Shown piece after piece: positions 15,942-26,600 of a stretch of DNA of 64,000 nt (its first letter is position 1; every line of letters starts with the position of its first letter). Position numbers and translations under genes: made by a program. Where the stretch lies: NCBI GenBank assembly GCA_910577845.1, contig CAJTNA010000006.1, positions 1-64,000 of the forward strand. The letters run 5' to 3'. The DNA is from an uncultured Christensenella sp. (GTDB lineage: Bacteria > Bacillota > Clostridia > Christensenellales > UBA3700). The notes beneath the pieces were generated by a model. That model was not told where the DNA came from. It worked only from the letters and a program-made list of their open reading frames with translations, and did not search any database.

Positions 15942-17624
15942 ATGAAAAGACCAAATATTTTGCTTATTACATCAGACCAACAGCATTTTTCAATGCTAGG
16001 TAAAGTTAATAATAAATTACATACACCTAATTTGGATAAACTTGCGGATGAAGGTATGTTATTTGACAGAGCATATTGTCCTAATCCGACTTGTTCACCG
16101 TCAAGGTCAAGCATATTAACAGGTATGTATCCGTCAGAACACGGTTGTTGGTCGCTGGGAACAAAGTTGCCAGAGAGTTGTGAAACAATGTCAAATTATC
16201 TAGCAAACAATGGATATAATACTGCATTGATTGGTAAAGCACATTTTCAACCAACTAAATCGACAGAGGAGTTTACTTCTTTGGAAACTCCAGAATATAT
16301 GTGGGACTTAGATTTTTGGCGTAACTTTGACCAAGATTTTTATGGCTTTAAGCATATAGAGTTGCTTAGGAATCATACTGCAGAGCATTGGGTAGGACAG
16401 CATTATCTTGCTTGGCTTGAAGATAATGGTTGTAAAAACTGGAAAAAATATTTTTTTGCACCACGTGGCAGAATGTTTAACAAGGAAATGGGAAAATGGA
16501 AGATACCCGAAAAATTTCATTATAATACGTGGATAGCAGAGCGAACTAATAGTTTGCTTGAGGAGTATAAAAAAGAAGATAAACCATTCTTTTTGTGGGC
16601 AAGCTTTCCTGACCCGCATTATCCACAACTTGTGCCAAGTCCGTGGGATAAAATATATAGGGCAGATGATATGGAAATCTCCGAGTTTTCATATGACGAG
16701 CATAAAAACAATCCACCTTATTTTGCGGAAGTATTTAAAAAGTCACCTAAGCTTTCTGAATATAAAGAAAGTGGTTTTGGCGTTCACGGCTTGCATAGAC
16801 ATTTATACAATAAAAAACATCAAAAGAAAAAACTAGCTTATGCTTATGGAATGGTTAGTTTTATGGATAAATATATTGGAAAAATCTTAGACAAATTGAC
16901 TGAATTAGAGCTTGAGGATAACACTATAATAGTATTTACAACTGACCATGGTGATTTGTTTGGTCAACACGGCTTTATACATAAATGCATTTTTCATTAT
17001 GAGGACTTGCTTAGAGTGCCAATGATTGTTAAGTACAAAAACCATATTCCGCAAGGGGTGAGGTCAGATAGTTTACAATCACTTTGCGATATAGCACCAA
17101 CATTAGTTGATGCTTGTGGTTTAAATATACCTTCTAATATGTCGGGTGTAAATCAATATGAGGTTTGGAAAGGTCAAAAGGATAAGGAAAGAGATTATAT
17201 AATTTGTGAAAATCGTCACGAGCCACATTTAATACATATGGTGAGTTTTGTAGAAGAAAGGTATAAAATCACGGTTCACGAGGGTAGAGATTATGGTGAG
17301 TTATATGATTTATATCAAGATAATGGAGAACATAATAATCTTTGGAATGACCAAAGTTGCAAAAATTTAAAAGCGGAAATGTTGTTTAAATATCTATCTT
17401 CAGAGATTAAAAAAGATAGAAAGAATAGCTTTGAATATATTCTTAATGATTACACATTAAATGTCAATATCCCGTCAAAAATCGGTACTATTTTGGATAT
17501 GTCAAACAAAAATGTATGGAATAATAGCGAGTTTATTGATGTGAAAATTGATATTTTGCTAAAAGCAATAAGCAGTATAATTGGTGGTAGACCAATGTGG
17601 ATGCCACGAATTGCTGGGGCGTAA
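15942..17624 (+). CDS. Type I (cysteine-type) sulfatase
   Basis: This 560-residue protein belongs to the arylsulfatase family, which hydrolyses sulfate esters using a formylglycine made from a cysteine or serine. The metal-binding start PNILLITSDQQ is at residues 4-14. The modification motif is C-S-P-S-R at 51-55 followed by SSILTG, so it is the cysteine type. FTTDHGDLFGQHG near residue 328 supplies further metal ligands. No signal peptide is visible, so it should be cytoplasmic. AAGGAGGA precedes the ATG. No formylglycine-generating enzyme (anSME or FGE) is in the window. The substrate is unknown; host glycan or choline-sulfate-like esters are possible. A copy of the dispersed motif lies in the gene at 17473. 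Confidence 0.9.
   Translation: MKRPNILLITSDQQHFSMLGKVNNKLHTPNLDKLADEGMLFDRAYCPNPTCSPSRSSILTGMYPSEHGCWSLGTKLPESCETMSNYLANNGYNTALIGKAHFQPTKSTEEFTSLETPEYMWDLDFWRNFDQDFYGFKHIELLRNHTAEHWVGQHYLAWLEDNGCKNWKKYFFAPRGRMFNKEMGKWKIPEKFHYNTWIAERTNSLLEEYKKEDKPFFLWASFPDPHYPQLVPSPWDKIYRADDMEISEFSYDEHKNNPPYFAEVFKKSPKLSEYKESGFGVHGLHRHLYNKKHQKKKLAYAYGMVSFMDKYIGKILDKLTELELEDNTIIVFTTDHGDLFGQHGFIHKCIFHYEDLLRVPMIVKYKNHIPQGVRSDSLQSLCDIAPTLVDACGLNIPSNMSGVNQYEVWKGQKDKERDYIICENRHEPHLIHMVSFVEERYKITVHEGRDYGELYDLYQDNGEHNNLWNDQSCKNLKAEMLFKYLSSEIKKDRKNSFEYILNDYTLNVNIPSKIGTILDMSNKNVWNNSEFIDVKIDILLKAISSIIGGRPMWMPRIAGA
17473..17492 (+). repeat. Dispersed motif copy 3 (in sulfatase coding sequence)
   Basis: CGTCAAAAATCGGTACTATT in the sense orientation encodes PSKIGT. 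Confidence 0.65.
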
Positions 17625-17997
17625 AAGTGTTGCCATATTAGGTTTTTAAACTACTAACTTTTATTAGTGTGAAAATTTGCTAGTGAAAATAGATTATCTT
17701 TTGCAAAATTGAGTGTTTAATAATTTGCTGAGTGTAAATTAGCGTTAAAAATATTAATTGTATAAAATTTAAATTTAGTAAAAATATTGTTTATGATAAA
17801 ATTTGTTTGTGTGCAAATATTTTTGGTATAACATTTATTTGGTGCAAAGTTGAGTTTGTATAAATTATAGCAAATGACTTTTTTCAATTATATTGCGTAT
17901 AATATTAATTTTTTTATAAATATTTTAAAACATTTATAAAAATTTATAAAATCTCAAAAAAAATATACACTATATATAATATTTAAATAATAAATTA
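17625..17997. other. AT-rich spacer
   Basis: No open frame, convincing terminator or RNA motif was seen. The promoter of the DUF1858 gene lies at its right end. Confidence 0.5.
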
Positions 17998-18026
17998 TTG
18001 CATTTAAATTAAAATTGTGCTAGAAT
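17998..18026 (+). promoter_or_regulatory. Promoter of DUF1858-fhs-glnS
   Basis: TTGCAT (17998-18003) and TAGAAT (18021-18026) are 17 bp apart; AAAGGAGA at 18075-18082 follows. Confidence 0.6.
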
Positions 18027-18088
18027 AATAGCAATAAAATTTAATTTAATGAACTAACTGCTTTTTTTTAAGCAAAAGGAGATATGTT

Positions 18089-18301
18089 ATGATTAACAAA
18101 AATATGAAGATTGCAGAGCTTTTAGAGCTTAATGTATCAGAGGAAAAAATCAATAAAATTGCTGAAACTTTATTTAGCTTTGGTATGCACTGCTTAGGTT
18201 GTGCTATGGCTAGCGGTGAAACTTTGGAAGAAGCTGCAATGGTTCACGGCATTGACATTGACGAAATGGTTGAGGCATTAAACAAAGTAGTAAATGAATA
18301 A
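18089..18301 (+). CDS. DUF1858 domain protein
   Basis: This 70-residue protein is a stand-alone DUF1858 domain, the helical domain also fused to hybrid-cluster and other redox proteins. It contains the CxxC pair in FGMHCLGCAMAS (Cys33 and Cys36), consistent with a redox disulfide or metal site. AAAGGAGA sits seven bases before the ATG. The gene is followed by a hairpin and then fhs. The redox role is inferred from the family only. Confidence 0.88.
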   Translation: MINKNMKIAELLELNVSEEKINKIAETLFSFGMHCLGCAMASGETLEEAAMVHGIDIDEMVEALNKVVNE

Positions 18302-18306
18302 TTTGA

Positions 18307-18342
18307 GATTACCATTCCAAAAGGGGTGGTATCTTGATTTTT
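18307..18342 (+). terminator. Hairpin between the DUF1858 gene and fhs
   Basis: A bulged stem (18307-18318 with 18323-18333, including two G-T pairs) with loop AAAA is followed by TTGATTTTT. It could be a partial terminator that lowers fhs expression relative to the first gene. Confidence 0.6.
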
Positions 18343-18371
18343 AAATTTAAAAAAGTACACAGGAGATAGAT

Positions 18372-20024
18372 ATGACAGATATAGAGATTGCAAATGCGAC
18401 CCAAATGTTAGAGATAAGCGAAGTGGCTAAAAAACTTGGTTTGAGTGATAAGGATATTGACCCTTATGGACATTACAAAGCAAAAATCAATGTGAAGCCA
18501 AGTAAGAAAAAAGGCAAAATGATTTTGGTTACAGCTATCAATCCAACCAGTCTTGGTGAGGGTAAAACTACAACTTCTATTGGTCTTGCGGATGGTATGG
18601 CTAAAATCGGCAAAAAAGTTTGTCTTGCTTTGCGTGAACCATCTTTAGGTCCAGTATTTGGTATCAAAGGTGGGGCGACTGGTGGAGGACACGCTCAAGT
18701 TTTGCCAATGGAAGATATAAATCTAAACTTTACTGGTGACTTGCACGCAGTTACTACTGCTAATAACTTGATTGCTACTATTTTAGATAACCATATTCAA
18801 CAGGGCAATAGTTTGGGTATTGACGTTCGTAGAATCACTTGGAATAGATGTGTAGATTTGAATGATAGAGCTTTAAGGAATGTTATTGTTGGACTTGGTG
18901 GCAAGTTGAATGGTGTGCCTCGTGAGGACCATTTCAATATAACTGCTGCATCTGAAATTATGGCTGTATTTTGTTTGTCTAGTGACCTAATGGACTTTAA
19001 AAAGCGTGTTGGTGATATTATTGTTGCATATAACTATGAGGGTAAACCAGTAACTTGTCACGATTTAAAAATTGAGGACGCTGTAGCAATTGTTATGAAA
19101 GAGGCTATCAAGCCAAATTTAGTACAAACTTTGGAAGGTACACCAGCTATTATTCACGGCGGACCTTTTGCTAATATTGCTCACGGCTGTAATACCATAA
19201 TTGCGACAAAACTAGCAATGTCACTAAGTGATTACACTATTACAGAGGCTGGATTTGGTGCTGACTTGGGTGCGGAAAAATTCCTTGACATTAAATGCAG
19301 AGTTGCAGGTATTGAGCCAGATTGTGTATGCTTAGTGGCTACTATTAGGGCTTTAAAATATAATGGTGGTAAAAAGTCAGAGTTTGATAAAGAGGATATG
19401 TCAGCTTTGGATGGCGGTATTTGCAACTTACTTGGACATATTGATAATCTTACAAATGTATTTGGTTGCAATGTGGTTGTAGCTATTAACAAGTTTATTA
19501 CTGATACAGACAAGGAAATTGAGTTTGTTCGTAATAAGTGTAAGCAATATGGTGCTAATGTTGTGCTTTGCGAAAGTTGGGCAAAAGGCTCTGCAGGTAG
19601 CGTTGAACTTGCAAAAGCGGTAGTTGATATTGCTGATAACAATAGCAAAAAGTTGCAATATGCTTATGATTTGAAAGACGATATTAAAACAAAGATAGAA
19701 AAAATTGCTACTAAAGTTTATGGTGCAAGCAGAGTTGATTTTACAAAGCAAGCTTTAAATAATATTGCACTATGTAGAGAACTTGGGCTAGAGGATTATC
19801 CAGTTTGTATTGCTAAAACACAATACTCTTTCTCAGATGACCAGACTATGCTTGGTAGACCTAAAGATTTTGTCTTCCACATCCAAGACATTCAAATTAG
19901 AACGGGTGCAAAGTTTATTGTGGCAATTGCGGGTAGTATAATGTTAATGCCAGGGCTAGGTAAATCACCAGCTGGTTGCAATATGGAAATAGATGAAAAC
20001 AATGTTATAAAAGGATTATTTTAA
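18372..20024 (+). CDS. fhs: Formate--tetrahydrofolate ligase
   Basis: The enzyme makes 10-formyl-THF from formate, THF and ATP, feeding purine synthesis and, in acetogens, the Wood-Ljungdahl pathway. The 550-residue length is typical. The ATP-binding loop TSLGEGKTTTSIGLADG is at about 57-73, EPSLGPVFGIKGGATGGG follows, and the C-terminal MPGLGKSPAGCNMEID is well conserved. GGAGAT at 18361-18366 sets the start. glnS follows by two bases, so the two are translationally coupled. No other Wood-Ljungdahl gene is in the window. Confidence 0.96.
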   Translation: MTDIEIANATQMLEISEVAKKLGLSDKDIDPYGHYKAKINVKPSKKKGKMILVTAINPTSLGEGKTTTSIGLADGMAKIGKKVCLALREPSLGPVFGIKGGATGGGHAQVLPMEDINLNFTGDLHAVTTANNLIATILDNHIQQGNSLGIDVRRITWNRCVDLNDRALRNVIVGLGGKLNGVPREDHFNITAASEIMAVFCLSSDLMDFKKRVGDIIVAYNYEGKPVTCHDLKIEDAVAIVMKEAIKPNLVQTLEGTPAIIHGGPFANIAHGCNTIIATKLAMSLSDYTITEAGFGADLGAEKFLDIKCRVAGIEPDCVCLVATIRALKYNGGKKSEFDKEDMSALDGGICNLLGHIDNLTNVFGCNVVVAINKFITDTDKEIEFVRNKCKQYGANVVLCESWAKGSAGSVELAKAVVDIADNNSKKLQYAYDLKDDIKTKIEKIATKVYGASRVDFTKQALNNIALCRELGLEDYPVCIAKTQYSFSDDQTMLGRPKDFVFHIQDIQIRTGAKFIVAIAGSIMLMPGLGKSPAGCNMEIDENNVIKGLF

Positions 20025-20026
20025 TA

Positions 20027-21664
20027 ATGGAAAAGTCAACAAATTTTATTGAGGAAATTATAAATAATGATTTGGAAAGTGGGAAGCATAGCGAAATTAT
20101 AACTAGATTTCCACCAGAACCAAACGGCTACTTACATATAGGACACGCAAAAAGCTTGTGTATCAACTTTGGTATGAAAGAAAAATATCACGGCAAGTGC
20201 AACCTACGATATGACGATACAAATCCAACAAAAGAAGATGTTGAGTATGTAGATAGCATTAAAAAAGATATTGAATGGCTAGGTTTTAAGTGGGATAAAG
20301 AGCTTTATGCATCTGACTACTTTGACAGAATGTATGAGTGTGCTGTATTGCTAATCAAAAAAGGTTTGGCATTTGTGTGCGAAATGAGCGGTGAGGAAAT
20401 AAGGGAAAATAGAGGAACTTTGACATCACCTGGTAAAAATTCACCTTACAGGGATAGGAGTGTTGAGGAAAACCTTGATTTATTCCGCCGTATGAAAGAG
20501 GGAGAGTTCCCAGATGGAAGTAAAGTTTTGCGTGCTAAAATAGATATGGCAAGTCCTAATATCAATATGCGTGACCCTATTATCTATCGTATATTGCGTG
20601 AAACACATCACAGAACAGGTGATAAATGGTGCATTTATCCTATGTATGACTTTGCACATCCACTGGAGGATGCTTTTGAGGGCATTACACATAGTATTTG
20701 CACTTTAGAGTTTGAGGACCACAGGCCTCTATATGACTGGGTAAAGATTAATTGTGGTTTTGAGGTAGGCGGACCTAGACAAATTGAGTTTGCAAGACTT
20801 AATATGAATAGAACTATTATGTCAAAAAGATACCTTAAAAAGTTGGTGGATGAGGGCTTTGTGGATGGCTGGTCTGACCCACGTATGCCAACTCTAAGCG
20901 GTATGAGAGAGAGGGGATATCCAGCAGAGGCTATTAGAGATTTTTGTGAGAGAGTTGGTGTTGCCAAAGCAAATAGTGAGGTTAATACTGCTATGCTTGA
21001 GTATTGTGTTAGGGAAAACCTTAATGCAAATGCTGACAGAGCAATGGTGGTAAAAGACCCTATAAAAATGATTATTCTTGGTGTTAATGATGAGGTGTAT
21101 GAGGTTGAAAACAATCCTAACACTGAAGTTAAGCAATATCATAAAGTGACTTTTAGTAATGAGATATTTATTGAACGTGACGACTTTATGATTGACCCGC
21201 CAGCAAAATATAAAAGACTTGTGATTGGCGGTACTGTAAGATTGAGAAATTCATATATAGTACAATATAAGAGTCACGAGTGTGATAGTGAGGGGAATGT
21301 TGTAAGTGTTACAGTTGAGATTATCCCTGATAGCAAGAGTGGCGGTAGTAATGCTGGTATGAAAGTTAAGGGCGTTATACAATGGGTTAATGCAAAGGAT
21401 TATCTACCTTGCGTGTTACACGATTATGATTACTTGTTAATGGATGGTACCGGTGACTTTAATGATAGACTAAATCCAAACTCGCACATTGTTTATGACA
21501 AGGCTGTAGCTGAAAGTAGTCTTAAGAATGCAAAGGCATATGATAGATTCCAATTTATGAGAATAGGTTATTATAGTGCAACTCAAAACTATGGAAAAGA
21601 CGGCAAGTACGAATTTAATCGTATTGTATCATTAAAGGATAGTTTTAATATTAATAATAAATAA
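20027..21664 (+). CDS. glnS: Glutaminyl-tRNA synthetase
   Basis: This class I synthetase charges tRNA-Gln directly. The 545-residue chain has the HIGH motif in PEPNGYLHIGHAKS (about 32-45), the KMSKS equivalent TIMSKRYLKKLV (about 264-275), the family motif DDTNPTKE, and the beta-barrel anticodon domains from about residue 335. LCTLEFEDHRPLYDW distinguishes it from GluRS. Many Firmicutes lack GlnRS and use GluRS plus GatCAB, so its presence marks a lineage that acquired it. It lies two bases after the fhs stop and has no strong ribosome binding site, which suggests coupling. Confidence 0.95.
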   Translation: MEKSTNFIEEIINNDLESGKHSEIITRFPPEPNGYLHIGHAKSLCINFGMKEKYHGKCNLRYDDTNPTKEDVEYVDSIKKDIEWLGFKWDKELYASDYFDRMYECAVLLIKKGLAFVCEMSGEEIRENRGTLTSPGKNSPYRDRSVEENLDLFRRMKEGEFPDGSKVLRAKIDMASPNINMRDPIIYRILRETHHRTGDKWCIYPMYDFAHPLEDAFEGITHSICTLEFEDHRPLYDWVKINCGFEVGGPRQIEFARLNMNRTIMSKRYLKKLVDEGFVDGWSDPRMPTLSGMRERGYPAEAIRDFCERVGVAKANSEVNTAMLEYCVRENLNANADRAMVVKDPIKMIILGVNDEVYEVENNPNTEVKQYHKVTFSNEIFIERDDFMIDPPAKYKRLVIGGTVRLRNSYIVQYKSHECDSEGNVVSVTVEIIPDSKSGGSNAGMKVKGVIQWVNAKDYLPCVLHDYDYLLMDGTGDFNDRLNPNSHIVYDKAVAESSLKNAKAYDRFQFMRIGYYSATQNYGKDGKYEFNRIVSLKDSFNINNK

Positions 21665-21937
21665 TATTTATATGAATACATATTACTTTATATAAATATT
21701 TATTATCTACTTTATTGATTGCCTATATAACTATTAGTATTTATGTAAGGACATTTATAGATTTCACTCAAGGTGCTAATGCACCTATCAATATAATATG
21801 AAATTATTAAAAAAATTATATAGAGAATTGTAATTTTTATTAATATTATATCTGCTAATGATTTTGTGGCATTGTAAAATTAAACGTAAAAATTGGCAAT
21901 TGTAATTAAGTATGCAATTATTTAATTTAAGGAAAGT

Positions 21938-22810
21938 ATGAAAAAATCAGAAAAGATACTTACAATAACAGCAATGGTTTTGCCTTGCATTATCTTTACA
22001 ATAGTTTTGCTTTCTATGTGCTTTATGCACAAGGAAATTGCAATACATTTTAATTCGCAAGGTGAGGTTACAAGATATGGTTCAAGGTATGAGTTGTTTA
22101 TAATGGCGTTTTTACTTTACTTACTTCCGCTTATTATGACAATAGTTTTTCATAAAGTTGAGATGGGTAAAGTAACTAGAACTTGCGGTTTGTGCGGTTC
22201 GATTTTTATGTCACTTGCTTTTATTGGTGTTGCAATTTATTTGATTGTTATCATTGCAAATAAAAGCATTATGAATCCCTTTGTCTTGGAACAAAGAATT
22301 TCAATGATATTGACACTGCTAGGTTGTGCATTACTGACTTATGCACATATACTACCTTTTACAAATAAGAAAAAAATTAATCTTAAGCTTAAGTCGGATA
22401 TGATATTTGAATTAATTCCATTAATGTTATTGTATTTGTGCGGTATGGGTATAGCAGTTGGTTGTGTTATGCTTAATAACTTTTATTCATTTATAGTTTT
22501 CTTTGCATTACTTATAATTTTGCTTAGTGTATGCCTAGGTTTAAGATATTTGCAAAAAAAATCTTTAAAAAGTGCAGTTGTTAGTGATGAAAATAAAGTT
22601 TTAAGCAAACAATCGGCGGATATTGTGCAAGATAGTATTGGCAATAATGAATTAGAGAGTAATAGCAAAAATGAATTAGATGGTAATATTTTTAATGAGC
22701 TAGAGAATAAAACCGATAACAAAAAAGATAGCAAAAGTGATAAGAAACTAGAAAGTAACAATTACAAAGAACTAGAAAGTAAAAGTTATAGCAAAAATGA
22801 CAATGCATAA
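21938..22810 (+). CDS. DUF1648 (SdpI-like) membrane protein with low-complexity tail
   Basis: The N-terminal part matches DUF1648, found in SdpI immunity proteins and other membrane proteins: a first helix (about 8-28), then IAIHFNSQGEVTRYGSRYE, a second helix, and further helices to about residue 205. Residues 215-290 are a repetitive Asn/Ser/Lys/Glu tail with repeated NELES, KLESN and ELESKS units. AAGGAAAG precedes the ATG. The function is unknown; DUF1648 alone does not predict immunity. A terminator follows at 22977. Confidence 0.75.
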   Translation: MKKSEKILTITAMVLPCIIFTIVLLSMCFMHKEIAIHFNSQGEVTRYGSRYELFIMAFLLYLLPLIMTIVFHKVEMGKVTRTCGLCGSIFMSLAFIGVAIYLIVIIANKSIMNPFVLEQRISMILTLLGCALLTYAHILPFTNKKKINLKLKSDMIFELIPLMLLYLCGMGIAVGCVMLNNFYSFIVFFALLIILLSVCLGLRYLQKKSLKSAVVSDENKVLSKQSADIVQDSIGNNELESNSKNELDGNIFNELENKTDNKKDSKSDKKLESNNYKELESKSYSKNDNA

Positions 22811-22976
22811 ATAAAAAATTATTGTTGATTTTTGACTTTTGAGGGTGAATTTTAAGAAAAATTTAAAAACTTATAGAGCAATTTTCTAAATAAATTATTT
22901 GAATTGTAGAATAAATAGTCAAAAAATAAAAGTATTTTAAATAAATTTTATAGTAAAAATTTAATTAATTATTAAA

Positions 22977-23012
22977 ACAAACATTGAGATTTTTTCAGTG
23001 TTTGTTTTTCTC
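22977..23012 (+). terminator. Terminator of the DUF1648 gene
   Basis: ACAAACATTG (22977-22986) pairs with CAGTGTTTGT (22996-23005), with one G-T pair; TTTTTCTC follows. Confidence 0.75.
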
Positions 23013-23111
23013 TTACTACTAAGTCTAAAAGTTAATAAAAAGTTTGAGTTTTAACAACAACGCTTGTTGATTTGTGAGACTAACGCTTACATTAAAAATA
23101 TATGTTATCCA

Positions 23112-23288
23112 CAATTTTAATAGAGCATTATATGTAAGTGCAAGTTACTAGTTTACTAAAGTTATTGATAGGTGAATGTTGCTACATTTTTAAACAATAT
23201 ATATAATTGCAATGCACTGCAACTACTGTTATTCGTTTATGAAGTCATTACAATTTTTTAAACATTATGTGTAAGTGCAAGTTCTAGC
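23112..23288. repeat. Three degenerate direct repeats, about 70-bp spacing
   Basis: Units near 23112-23151, 23185-23226 and 23251-23288 share a pattern of CAATTTT..A, CATTAT and TGTAAGTGCAAGTT. The first and third are close (GTAAGTGCAAGTT is identical); the middle one is strongly decayed. Confidence 0.5.
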
Positions 23289-23333
23289 TAGCTAATTTTT
23301 TGACATATATTTTTGCTAAGAAAATTTAAATAG

Positions 23334-23362
23334 CACTCTACTTTATGTAGAGTGTTTTGGTT
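23334..23362 (+). terminator. Intrinsic terminator in the rpoB upstream spacer
   Basis: CACTCTAC (23334-23341) pairs with GTAGAGTG (23347-23354); TTTTGGTTTT follows. Confidence 0.75.
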
Positions 23363-23568
23363 TTAAATAACCAATAGATATTAATTAGGCGTCATACCTA
23401 TAGACGAGTGCTGGCTAAAATAATGTTACTAAAATTTTACATTGAAAAATTTGAGTAAATTTATTTGACTATTTTAAAGGGATTTTTTGTTAAAAAGTGG
23501 CAGAATTTGACTTAATATTATATACGTGATTTATTTTGTGTTAAATATATAATTATTTAAATAAAATG

Positions 23569-23599
23569 TTTGACTTATATGCGTGTATTGTTGTATAAT
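23569..23599 (+). promoter_or_regulatory. rpoBC promoter candidate
   Basis: TTGACT (23569-23574) and TATAAT (23594-23599) have a long 19-bp spacer. The start site is near 23606 and AAGGAGAG lies just before the rpoB ATG. Confidence 0.55.
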
Positions 23600-23660
23600 G
23601 CTAAAGTATTATAATGTCGTTATATGCGGTGTTAAACTTTTTTATTAAGGAGAGTGAAAT

Positions 23661-26600
23661 ATGTCAAATTTTCACAAAGTTAAGTATGGCAAGACTGAGA
23701 GGGTATCTTTTAGTAGCATAAAAGAGACTATCGATATACCATATTTTATTGCTTTGCAAAAAGACTCTTACAAAAATTTCTTGGAAAAGGGAATTGGTGA
23801 GGTTTTACGTGATTTTTCACCAGTAAGAGACCACGCAGGCAGAATGGAACTACATTTTTTGGATTACTATTTGGATATGAATCCAAAGTACTCTGTTAAA
23901 GAGTGTAAGGACAGAGATGCTACATATGCAGTACCATTGAGGGTTAAAGTGCGATTAATTAAGAAAAATGCGGACGAAGTACCTTATATGATAGATACTG
24001 ACGTATTTATGGGTGAGTTTCCATTGATGACAGACAGTGGTTCATTCATTATAAATGGTGCGGAGCGTGTTATTGTATCACAATTGGTTAGAAGCCCAGG
24101 TGTATATACTACATCTCAAAAGGATAGAAATGGTGTTGACCGTTTTGATACTACTGTTATACCTAATAGAGGTGCTTGGCTTGAGTTTAAACAAGATTCA
24201 AACAATATTTTGAATGTTGTAGTAGATAGAAAGAGAAAGTTACCCGCAACTACATTCATTAGAGCGTTAGGTTTTGGTACTGACGAGGATATTTTTGAGT
24301 TGTTTGGTGATAACCAAATGCTTAGAGATACTATGGAAAAGGATATTGCACGCAATGTTGACGATGCAAAGATAGAACTATTCAAAAAATTAAAGAATGG
24401 TGAAGTTCCTACTCCAGAGGGTGTTACTGAACTTATCAATAATATGTTCTTTGACAGCAAGAGATATGACACTCAAAGAGTTGGTAGATATAAATTCAAT
24501 AAAAAGCTTTCTTTAGCAACTCGTATAACTGGCTATGTTTCTGCAAGTGATGTTGTAAGCGAAGACGGCGAAATCTTTGTTAAGAAAGGTGATACTATTA
24601 GTGAAGATGTTGCTTTGAATATCCAAAACGCAGGTATTAATGAGGTATTGCTTGTTAATGCTAATGGTGATGGTGGCGTATTCAAAATGATAGGTAACAA
24701 CACTGTGGACCTAACTGCTTTTGTTGATTGCAATCCAGAGGAACTTGGTATTAATGAAAGAGTTTATTATCCTACTTTAAAGCAAATTATGGCTGATAAA
24801 TCTGGCGATGAATTGTTGCAAGAGATTAAAGATAATGCTAAAGAGTTGGTAATTAAGCATATAACAATGGATGATATTATTGCTACAATGAATATCAACC
24901 TTGCTCACGCATCAGGCTTTGGTGTAACAGATAACATTGACCACTTGGCTAACAGAAGAGTTAGAGCGGTTGGTGAACTTTTGCAAAACCAAATGCGTGT
25001 AGGTCTTGTAAGATTGGAAAAAGTTATCAAAGAGCGTATGAGTGTTACTCAAGACGATAATGAGCAAAACGCACAATCTTATATCAATATCAAACCTGTA
25101 ACAAGTGTAATTAAAGAGTTTTTCTGCTCTTCACAATTATCACAATTTATGGACCACCACAATCCAATTGCTGAGCTTACTCATAAGAGAAAGTTATCTG
25201 CATTAGGACCTGGCGGTTTGAATAGAGAATGTGCAAGCTTTGAGGTTCGTGACGTACACCACTCTCACTATGGTAGAATGTGTCCTATTGAAACTCCAGA
25301 AGGTCAAAACATTGGTTTGATTTCTTCACTTGCAACATATGCAAAAGTAAATAAGTATGGTTTTATTGAGGCACCATACCGCAAAGTTGATAAGGAAAAA
25401 GGTATTGTTACTGACGAGGTTGAGTACTTACAAGCAGACGAAGAGGATAAATACATAGTAGCACAAGCTAACGTTGAGTTAAATGAGGATGGTAGCTTTA
25501 AGAATAAGCGTGTAACTTGCCGTATCCGTGAGGATATTCGTGAGGTAGATGCTAATTTGGTTGACTATATGGACGTTAGCCCTAAACAATTGGTGTCTGT
25601 AGCTGCAGCATTGATTCCGTTCCTAGAGAATGACGATACATCTCGTGCATTGATGGGTTCTAATATGCAACGACAAGCTGTGCCACTAATTAAAACCGAA
25701 GCACCTATTATTGCAACAGGTATTGAGCATAGAATCGCATACGATAGCGGTGTTTGCGTATTGTCTGAAGTAGATGGTGTTGTTAGCTATGTTGACGGCG
25801 AAAAAGTTGTTGTCACTGCTGACGATGGTTCTAAGAAAGAGTATATTATGCGTAAGTTTGAGAGGTCTAACCAAGGTACTTGCGTAAACCAAAGACCTAT
25901 CGTAACTTTAGGACAAAGAGTTAATAAGGGAGAAATTATTGCTGATGGCCCAGCAACATCACAAGGTGAGTTGGCACTTGGTAAAAATATTCTTATTGGC
26001 TTTATGTCTTGGGAAGGTTACAACTATGAGGACGCTATTCTTATCAGTGAAGATTTGGTTAAAGACGATGTGTTTACATCTGTACATATTGAAGAGTATG
26101 AGATTGAATCTCGTGATAGTAAGCTAGGTGCAGAACAAATCACTCGTGATATTCCAAACCTAAGTGATGATATGATTAAAAACTTGGATGAAGATGGTAT
26201 TATTCAAGTGGGTAGTACCGTAAACAGCGAGGATATTTTGGTTGGTAAAGTTACTCCTAAGGGAGAAACTGACCTAACTCCAGAGGACAGATTGTTAAGA
26301 GCAATGTTTGGTGAAAAGGTAAGAGATGTTAGAGATACTTCTTTGAGACTACCTCACGGACAAAAAGGTATTGTTGTTGACGTTAAAGTGTTCACAAGAG
26401 CTAATAAGGATGAGCTATCACCAGGCGTTAATATGAAAGTTGTTGTTTATGTTGCTCAAAAACGTAAGCTTGGTGTTGGTGATAAGATGGCTGGTCGTCA
26501 CGGAAACAAGGGTGTAGTATCAAGAGTATTACCAAAAGAGGATATGCCATTTATGGAAGATGGTACACCATTGCAAATCGTGCTTAATCCATTGGGCGTG

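Larger units (their letters stand above)
22811..23660. other. Long spacer upstream of rpoB
   Basis: This 850-bp region has no coding frame. It contains a terminator (22977-23012), a degenerate repeat cluster (23112-23288), a second terminator hairpin (23334-23362) and the rpoB promoter (23569-23599). The second terminator hints at a short transcript from within the spacer, but no good promoter for it was found. The usual rplK-rplA-rplJ-rplL genes before rpoB are absent. Confidence 0.6.

Noticed and set aside
20635..21123. 162-codon minus-strand frame inside glnS
   Set aside because: Shadow of the GlnRS coding sequence; no ribosome binding site and no family motif.
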